Below, piece by piece: positions 6,808-10,655 of a stretch of 10,655 nucleotides of DNA. Source of the DNA: Candidatus Stahliibacteriota bacterium (lineage in GTDB: Bacteria; Hydrothermota; Tepidihabitantia; SM23-42); assembly GCA_004376785.1 (NCBI GenBank), contig SOIY01000257.1:1-10655 (forward strand), written 5' to 3'. The notes under the pieces are model-generated. The model saw nothing but the letters and a program-made list of their open reading frames with translations, was not told the DNA's origin and did no database searches. The first letter of the stretch is position 1; every line of letters starts with the position of its first letter. The position numbers and the translations under genes were made by a program.

Positions 6808-7449
6808 ATGGAAGTATTAGATAAAATTCCTGGAGTAATTGGTTATACCTTAATAAAGGCTGAGGATGGTTCAATTGAAGAAATGAAAGGTTCTTCCACT
6901 GCACCCATTGGTGACCTGGCAGCTTTCTTTTCATCGGCAAGCGAGGTTATAAAAAACAACCTAAACATGGGTGATATTGATTACCTATCGCTTTGCTATG
7001 GTGCTAACCGGCTTGTGATATATTCATACGGACCAAGATATATTGGGGTTGAGGTTGAAAGGCACAGAGAACCTACCGAGATTATCGAGAAGTTCAAATC
7101 ATTAATTGCAATCGCTGAAAAACCGAAGATAGAACTTCCCCGCAGTATTAGCTCAAAGGTTCAACAGATTAATCTGCTCATTGATGAATTTGGTGGTGCG
7201 GATAATAAAACACACTGGTTTGAATTACTGAAACAAGGTTTAGGAATTCTTGGTGGCGAGATATCTCCTTATGTTGATCTAATTAATAATGAGCTTACAT
7301 TCAATGACAATCCTCCCAAAGATAGAGAAGATGAGTTTGTTCAAGGATTGCGTACTTTAATTGATTTTTTGGTTAAGAAATCTGTAGAGGAAATGGGTTC
7401 ATCCCAGGCAAGGGCAAAAGTTCAAGCGGTTATTGAGAGGATGAAGTAA
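6808..7449 (+). CDS. Roadblock/LC7-like domain protein with C-terminal helical module
   Basis: 213 residues, soluble. Residues about 1-105 have the Roadblock/LC7 pattern: an initial helix ending in PGVIGYTLIKAEDGSI (8-23), a central helix with FFSSASEVIKNN (40-51), paired strands DYLSLCYGANRLVIYSYG (58-75) and RYIGVEVE (77-84), then a closing helix (88-104). Roadblock proteins usually act as dimeric scaffolds or GTPase regulators (MglB type). The remaining part (113-213) is helical, beginning VQQINLLIDEFGG and ending with LRTLIDFLVKKS plus a terminal helix, as in the neighbours. It is preceded by a 38-base gap with a weak AGGA site, and followed after one base by the next gene. Its position suggests it works with the DUF4388 protein. 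Confidence 0.8.
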   Translation: MEVLDKIPGVIGYTLIKAEDGSIEEMKGSSTAPIGDLAAFFSSASEVIKNNLNMGDIDYLSLCYGANRLVIYSYGPRYIGVEVERHREPTEIIEKFKSLIAIAEKPKIELPRSISSKVQQINLLIDEFGGADNKTHWFELLKQGLGILGGEISPYVDLINNELTFNDNPPKDREDEFVQGLRTLIDFLVKKSVEEMGSSQARAKVQAVIERMK

Positions 7450-7450
7450 T

Positions 7451-8050
7451 ATGAAACAGGATTTATTGAACGGTTACGAAGAGAAAGGTTTGCCTTGTCC
7501 TTTTATTGTTCCCAAATCAGGTCAATTAGCCATTACACAAAGTAGTGAATCAATAAAAAAAGAAATCTCTCAGATGGCGACAGTCATTTTTGAAACGATA
7601 AGTGCAATTGGCGATATAAATATTGATAGAGTAGAAATGTTAGGTAAAACCAAAGGACTTATTATGAGCTTGGATAAGGATAGTCTTGTGGGAAGTCTGT
7701 TCGATCGTACCGAAGGTCTTGCCTTAAATGATTTATGGACTCTTCTTGAAGAACTGAAGAAAAAACCTGCTGCAGTACCTGTAGTAACTGCGCCACAGAA
7801 AGAGAAGGAAATTGTCGAACTGGAATCTGGTGTTCTGGAGGAGATAAAAAAGATTTTGAAAGATTACTTAGGAGATTTTACAGAGCGTGTCTATAAAAAT
7901 CAACTCAAGAAACAGCGTATCAAAGTTGATCAATTTTATGATGAGGATGTACGTAAACTCATCTTTACATTAGGTAAGGCAGCCAGTATGATTATTGGTC
8001 CATCAAAAGGCGGGGAAATGACAAAAAAGATGTTGGAAATAGTGAGGTGA
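7451..8050 (+). CDS. Soluble signalling-like protein with Roadblock-associated C-terminal helical module
   Basis: 199 residues, no membrane segment. The N-terminal part (about 36-101) could be a degenerate Roadblock-like domain: strands around DINIDRVEMLG (55-65) and GLIMSLDKD (69-77), then a helix ending LWTLLEELKKK (95-105). A Pro/Ala/Val linker (106-114) leads to a helical tail (126-199) with LKDYLGDF (136-143) and a final VRKLIFTLGKAASMIIG segment (167-183). Similar tails occur at the C-terminus of some bacterial signalling proteins. The ATG is one base after the previous stop, with GAGAGGA about eight bases upstream. It ends the seven-gene run. Function is inferred only from its neighbours. 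Confidence 0.72.
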   Translation: MKQDLLNGYEEKGLPCPFIVPKSGQLAITQSSESIKKEISQMATVIFETISAIGDINIDRVEMLGKTKGLIMSLDKDSLVGSLFDRTEGLALNDLWTLLEELKKKPAAVPVVTAPQKEKEIVELESGVLEEIKKILKDYLGDFTERVYKNQLKKQRIKVDQFYDEDVRKLIFTLGKAASMIIGPSKGGEMTKKMLEIVR

Positions 8051-8206
8051 ACGAGGCAATTGAAGAGAGTAAGGCAATTAGAGGCAATTTATGGCAATTG
8101 AAATGAGAAATCCGAAATTCGATCCTGAATCAAGTTCAGGATTTCGATATTAGGATGTAGCATTTAAAAGTTTGAGGGAGGTTTTATAATTCAATTTTTC
8201 ATAGTT
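8051..8206. repeat. Repeat-bearing spacer: four GGCAATT copies and a palindromic dispersed repeat
   Basis: GGCAATT occurs four times at 8055, 8073, 8083 and 8093, the last three at 10-base steps. It is followed by AAATCCGAAATTC (8108-8120), a perfect 8-bp palindrome ATCCTGAA-tcaag-TTCAGGAT (8122-8142), and GGATTTCGATATT (8139-8151). Both 13-mers recur in the spacer at 1-86. No gene fits here. The palindrome has no U-tract, so it is not a typical intrinsic terminator, though it could end or stabilise the upstream transcript. Confidence 0.55.
8163..8190 (+). promoter_or_regulatory. Candidate promoter before the 116-residue membrane proteins
   Basis: TTTAAA (8163-8168, 4 of 6), a 16-base spacer and a perfect TATAAT (8185-8190). 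The expected start near 8197 leaves only about ten bases before the ATG at 8207. The purine-rich GGGAGG at 8176-8181 would then lie inside the promoter rather than serve as a ribosome site. Confidence 0.4.
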
Positions 8207-8557
8207 ATGGTGCCATTTGGTATTGAGCCGGGAAAGTATCAGGTACTTGCTGTAATTCCCAATTATCTACTCGTTCTTGGTGCAATTCTACTGTGGCTTG
8301 CTTTTATTGTGTTGGGAATAATTGCCAGGCGCTACGAAATTGTCCTTGGTGAGCGAACCGATTGGCAGTTTATGGTCTTTGCGCCTACAGGCATTCTCTT
8401 TTTCGCTGTTATTCAATTATTCTTTTGTGGACTTGGAGGAAAGATGATGTTACCAAAAGGTGGTATTAATTACGTTGCCTATGGTTTTTTTCTCGTTTCA
8501 GGTATACTATCTCTGATTGCCAATCTCAAATTCTATAGAGTCACAAGAGGGGAATAA
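8207..8557 (+). CDS. Small three-TM membrane protein of unknown function
   Basis: 116 residues from the ATG. Hydrophobic segments lie at about 18-40, 54-73 and 86-107, with ARRYE after the first segment suggesting a cytoplasmic loop there. The start is uncertain. The nearest Shine-Dalgarno-like run (GGGAGG, 8176-8181) is 25 bases from the ATG but seven bases from an in-frame ATT at 8189, and a TATAAT overlaps the same place. No family is recognised. The next gene encodes a protein of the same length and layout, sharing IP near the N-terminus and SGI-x-SLI in the third segment, so the two may be tandem paralogues. Confidence 0.68.
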   Translation: MVPFGIEPGKYQVLAVIPNYLLVLGAILLWLAFIVLGIIARRYEIVLGERTDWQFMVFAPTGILFFAVIQLFFCGLGGKMMLPKGGINYVAYGFFLVSGILSLIANLKFYRVTRGE

Positions 8558-8583
8558 ATTAGAGTTTAAAAAAGGAGGATGAT

Positions 8584-8934
8584 ATGAGGGCTGATATTCC
8601 TGCTGAATTTTTATTCATTGTGGCAATTCTTTTAACAGTAGTTTCCTTAATTATATATGGATTAATAATCAAAAAATTGTTGGTGTTAATTAAAAGCAAA
8701 GGTATATGGATTTTTCCTGTAATCGGAAGTATCTTTCTTATTGCACTGGCTGTTTTTCATATATATCGAATGCTTTTCTACTTCCCTTTGCTCGGAACTG
8801 CCGGGCCTTCGGATCTATTTGATCTAATTATTGGTTCTTTGAGTCTATCACGTATAGAAAGTTGTCTTTTATTGGGCTCGGGCATATTTTCGCTAATCGG
8901 AGGAGCTCTTTATTACTCGGCAAGTTCAAAGTAA
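8584..8934 (+). CDS. Small three-TM membrane protein, possible paralogue of its upstream neighbour
   Basis: 116 residues with hydrophobic segments at about 9-30, 41-62 and 93-112. A basic loop (KKLLVLIKSKG, 30-40) after the first segment is probably cytoplasmic. The start is well supported by AAAGGAGG (8571-8578) five bases before the ATG. It follows its neighbour by 26 bases and probably shares its transcript. No catalytic or binding motif is visible. Function is unknown. Confidence 0.72.
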   Translation: MRADIPAEFLFIVAILLTVVSLIIYGLIIKKLLVLIKSKGIWIFPVIGSIFLIALAVFHIYRMLFYFPLLGTAGPSDLFDLIIGSLSLSRIESCLLLGSGIFSLIGGALYYSASSK

Positions 8935-9017
8935 ACCTCCTAGGATGTTTGCTGTCCAGCGGGGATAAATGCGATTGATTTACTTTTGATGTTGCTGAGT
9001 TTTTATAATTTCGAAAC

Positions 9018-9045
9018 TTGACATTCTATAGTTATTATATATAAT
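9018..9045 (+). promoter_or_regulatory. Strong sigma70-like promoter for the ExbB/ExbD operon
   Basis: Perfect TTGACA (9018-9023), 16-base AT-rich spacer, perfect TATAAT (9040-9045). The start point would be near 9052, followed by a short leader carrying AAAGGAGG (9057-9064) six bases before the ATG. Both promoter and ribosome site are near consensus, implying steady, high expression. Confidence 0.75.
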
Positions 9046-9070
9046 AAATAGATATGAAAGGAGGAAACAT

Positions 9071-9709
9071 ATGATAAGGGAGTTTACAGTAGGCGCCGAA
9101 GGCGGTGGTGGTTTTGTGATGTGGTTTTTGCTTGCTTGTGCGGTCGTTGGTATCGGATTGATTTTAGAAAGACTGTTCAGCCTTTTTATTAAGGCTCGAC
9201 TCAATCCAAGATTGTTTCTTGAGAAGCTGACTTCAGCGGTTGATTCCCAGGATGTTGATGCTGGGATTGCTTTATGTGATCAAACTCCTGCACCTGTAGC
9301 AAAGATTTTGAGGGCGGTTTTAGAAAAAGCTGATAAAGGTAAAGATGCAATGGAAGAGATGGTTGCACGCAGTGCAGCAATTGAACTGGCATTCCTCGAT
9401 CGTGGAATGGCTCTTCTTGGTGGTCTTACCACGGTTTCGCCATTCCTTGGATTTCTGGGTACAGTTATGGGTATGATTACTGCATTTGCAGCAATTGCTA
9501 TCGCCGGTGAGGTTGAGCCGACAATTGTGGCAAGTGGAATTTCTACAGCTCTTATTACTACTAAATGGGGTTTAATTATTGCTACACCACTTGCGATAAT
9601 TCATATTCTCTTTTCCAGTAAAGTGGATGGTTATACCCGCGATATGGAAGAAGCAGCAAGCGGACTCATCGATTATCTGATAGAACAGTATCCCAAGAGG
9701 AAAAAATAA
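9071..9709 (+). CDS. ExbB/TolQ/MotA-family proton channel protein
   Basis: 212 residues. This is the pentamer-forming stator subunit of inner-membrane motors that use proton flow to energise TonB- or Tol-type envelope processes. TM1 lies at about 14-34. After a cytoplasmic domain come the family signatures SPFLGFLGTVMGMI (123-136) in TM2 and ISTALITTKWGLIIATPLAI (157-176) in TM3, whose Thr/Ser and Gly residues line the channel. The length is normal. It follows a near-consensus promoter and ribosome site and overlaps the first ExbD/TolR gene as TAATG. ExbB and TolQ cannot be separated by sequence alone here; the lack of tolB or pal in view leans to an ExbB-like role. Confidence 0.93.
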   Translation: MIREFTVGAEGGGGFVMWFLLACAVVGIGLILERLFSLFIKARLNPRLFLEKLTSAVDSQDVDAGIALCDQTPAPVAKILRAVLEKADKGKDAMEEMVARSAAIELAFLDRGMALLGGLTTVSPFLGFLGTVMGMITAFAAIAIAGEVEPTIVASGISTALITTKWGLIIATPLAIIHILFSSKVDGYTRDMEEAASGLIDYLIEQYPKRKK

Positions 9710-10176
9710 TGCAACTGCGGGAGAAGAAAAAGACCAAGCACGTAATGCCGACCTCTGCAATGGGTGATGTAGCATTCTTAATTCTTATCTTCTTCCTTAC
9801 ATCGACAGTATTTACTAAAGATAAGGGATTGAAAATGCTCTTACCCGATAAGGCAGAAGAGGAAGATATTGTGCAAGTGAAACCTGAAAATATTGTTATG
9901 GTTATGATCAATCCTGCGGGCGCGATTAGAATCAAAGCATCAGGTGTAGAAAAGGACCTGTCACCCCATGAATATGACGAAATTAAGAGGATTGTCGAAG
10001 AAAGATTGCTTGAGCGCGATACCTTGCTTGTTGTTTCATTACGTGCAAGTAAGGAAGCGCCATATAAAAATGTGGTTCATGTGCTTGATCAGATAAAACT
10101 ATGCAGGGTGACAATGCCTGATGGTCGGAAGTTAAGGGCTAATAAGATTAGTCTCATACCAACAAGCGAGGAATGA
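9709..10176 (+). CDS. ExbD/TolR-family biopolymer transport protein (first copy)
   Basis: 155 residues. It has a basic cytoplasmic start (REKKKTK), then a single TM helix (about 19-36) carrying the essential proton-path aspartate, Asp20, in MGDVAFLILIFF (equivalent to the conserved TM aspartate of E. coli ExbD). The periplasmic domain (about 40-155) contains the usual late VVHVLDQIK helix (122-130). The ATG overlaps the ExbB/TolQ stop and has AAGAGG eight to nine bases upstream. It overlaps the second ExbD gene by four bases. It should dimerise inside the ExbB/TolQ pentamer, possibly with the second copy. Confidence 0.92.
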   Translation: MQLREKKKTKHVMPTSAMGDVAFLILIFFLTSTVFTKDKGLKMLLPDKAEEEDIVQVKPENIVMVMINPAGAIRIKASGVEKDLSPHEYDEIKRIVEERLLERDTLLVVSLRASKEAPYKNVVHVLDQIKLCRVTMPDGRKLRANKISLIPTSEE

Positions 10177-10595
10177 TGAGGAAAAGTATTATACGAAGAG
10201 CAACAAAAAGCGTGGATATACCCACTGCATCAACTGCAGATATTGCATTTCTCCTTATACTCTTTTTTATGGTTACAACAGTGTTTCGAGCAACAACCTT
10301 ACACCTTAAAATTAAACTTCCTCAAGCCCGGTCTACTGAACGTATTTTAATGCGGCGTAATGTTAGTTATATATGGGTGGATAATCAGAGTAAGGTCTAC
10401 ATGGATGATAATATTATTACTGAGGATCTGGTCGCAGCAAAAATAGCGCCAAAGGTTTGGGATAATCCAGAACTTATTGCCATCCTTAATGTTGATGAAA
10501 TGGTGAATTATGGGACAGTAGATATAATTCTCGATCAGTTAAAAGAGGCAAAGGCATTTAAGATAACCTTTGCAACTGAATTTGGGAGATTATGA
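10173..10595 (+). CDS. ExbD/TolR-family biopolymer transport protein (second copy)
   Basis: 140 residues. It has a basic N-terminus, then PTASTADIAFLLILFFMVTTVF (17-38, split here as PTASTADIAF and LLILFFMVTTVF) with the TM aspartate at Asp23, and a periplasmic domain ending in the GTVDIILDQLKEAK helix (114-127). It differs clearly from the first copy, so this is an old duplication. ATG codons occur at 10173 and 10176; either could start translation, coupled to the previous stop. Tandem ExbD genes behind one ExbB suggest a heterodimeric ExbD or two alternative motors. Confidence 0.92.
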   Translation: MMRKSIIRRATKSVDIPTASTADIAFLLILFFMVTTVFRATTLHLKIKLPQARSTERILMRRNVSYIWVDNQSKVYMDDNIITEDLVAAKIAPKVWDNPELIAILNVDEMVNYGTVDIILDQLKEAKAFKITFATEFGRL

Positions 10596-10655
10596 TGCGT
10601 GACCATAAGCTTATGTACGGGGTATATCTTAGGGTTGGGATGTTTTCCAGTATCA
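10592..10655 (+). CDS. Partial CDS, possible TonB-like energy transducer (3' end outside window)
   Basis: An open frame begins at ATG 10592 (overlapping the ExbD stop) or ATG 10595. GGGAG at 10584-10588 is better spaced for the second. Only about 20 residues are visible: a charged start MRDHKLMYGVY followed by LRVGMFSSI, which looks like the beginning of a membrane anchor. In many ExbB-ExbD-ExbD operons the next gene encodes TonB or a TonB-like protein, and the N-terminus is compatible with that. The fragment is too short to confirm. Confidence 0.5.
   Translation, partial: MMRDHKLMYGVYLRVGMFSSI

Noticed and set aside
6791..6819. Internal promoter from TTGACG before the Roadblock-like gene
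   Set aside because: There is no suitable -10 hexamer at 16-18 bases; the nearby GATAAT is only five bases away.
8055..8099. CRISPR-like array from repeated GGCAATT
   Set aside because: Repeats are only seven bases, spacers are 3-11 bases and no cas genes are present.
8122..8142. Intrinsic terminator after the seven-gene operon
   Set aside because: The stem is perfect but AT-rich and is not followed by a U-tract; it fits a dispersed palindrome better.
8935..9017. Terminator or small gene between the 116-residue proteins and exbB
   Set aside because: No stable stem with a T-run and no plausible short coding frame with a ribosome site was seen.
9666..9935. Minus-strand open frame over the ExbB/ExbD junction
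   Set aside because: It lies opposite two confidently recognised overlapping genes.

Overview
The window looks like bacterial chromosome of moderate to low GC (my estimate is about 40%), with tightly packed, often overlapping genes and short AT-rich spacers. The gene content suggests an uncultivated Gram-negative-type lineage near the FCB superphylum or candidate division WOR-3: an ExbB/TolQ gene followed by two ExbD/TolR genes, DUF4388 (PATAN) and Roadblock-type signalling proteins, and an FN3-bearing membrane protein of a poorly described family. That placement is an inference from gene content, with low to moderate confidence. I see no rRNA, tRNA, phage, insertion-sequence or CRISPR genes.

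Left part (1-2347, minus strand): two translationally coupled acyl-CoA dehydrogenases (ACADs). The first gene of the pair (1190-2347) keeps the catalytic glutamate and the isoalloxazine loop. The second (87-1190) lacks both but keeps the motifs that normally contact FAD from the neighbouring subunit, and these same motifs are eroded in the first. This complementary pattern points to an obligate heteromeric enzyme.

Divergent spacer (2348-2610): candidate promoters in both directions. The presumed leader of the ACAD operon holds an inverted pair of REP-like palindromes (BIME-like) and a GC-rich palindrome next to the ribosome binding site.

Central part (2611-8050, plus strand): seven genes with overlaps or very short gaps, probably one operon. 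The first four encode a membrane cassette of unknown function: an FN3 plus membrane-anchored alpha/beta protein, a six-TM protein, a second membrane-anchored alpha/beta protein that looks distantly related to the first, and another polytopic protein. The last three encode soluble proteins: DUF4388 plus winged-helix-like, Roadblock/LC7-like, and a third with the same kind of C-terminal helical module. This linkage of an envelope cassette to a Roadblock/PATAN signalling trio is the best candidate here for an undescribed system.

Right part (8051-10655): a repeat-bearing spacer, two 116-residue three-TM proteins that may be tandem paralogues, then a strong sigma70-like promoter driving exbB/tolQ, two exbD/tolR genes and the start of a fourth gene (possibly TonB-like) cut by the window edge. 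This last operon would form a proton-driven inner-membrane motor delivering energy to the envelope.
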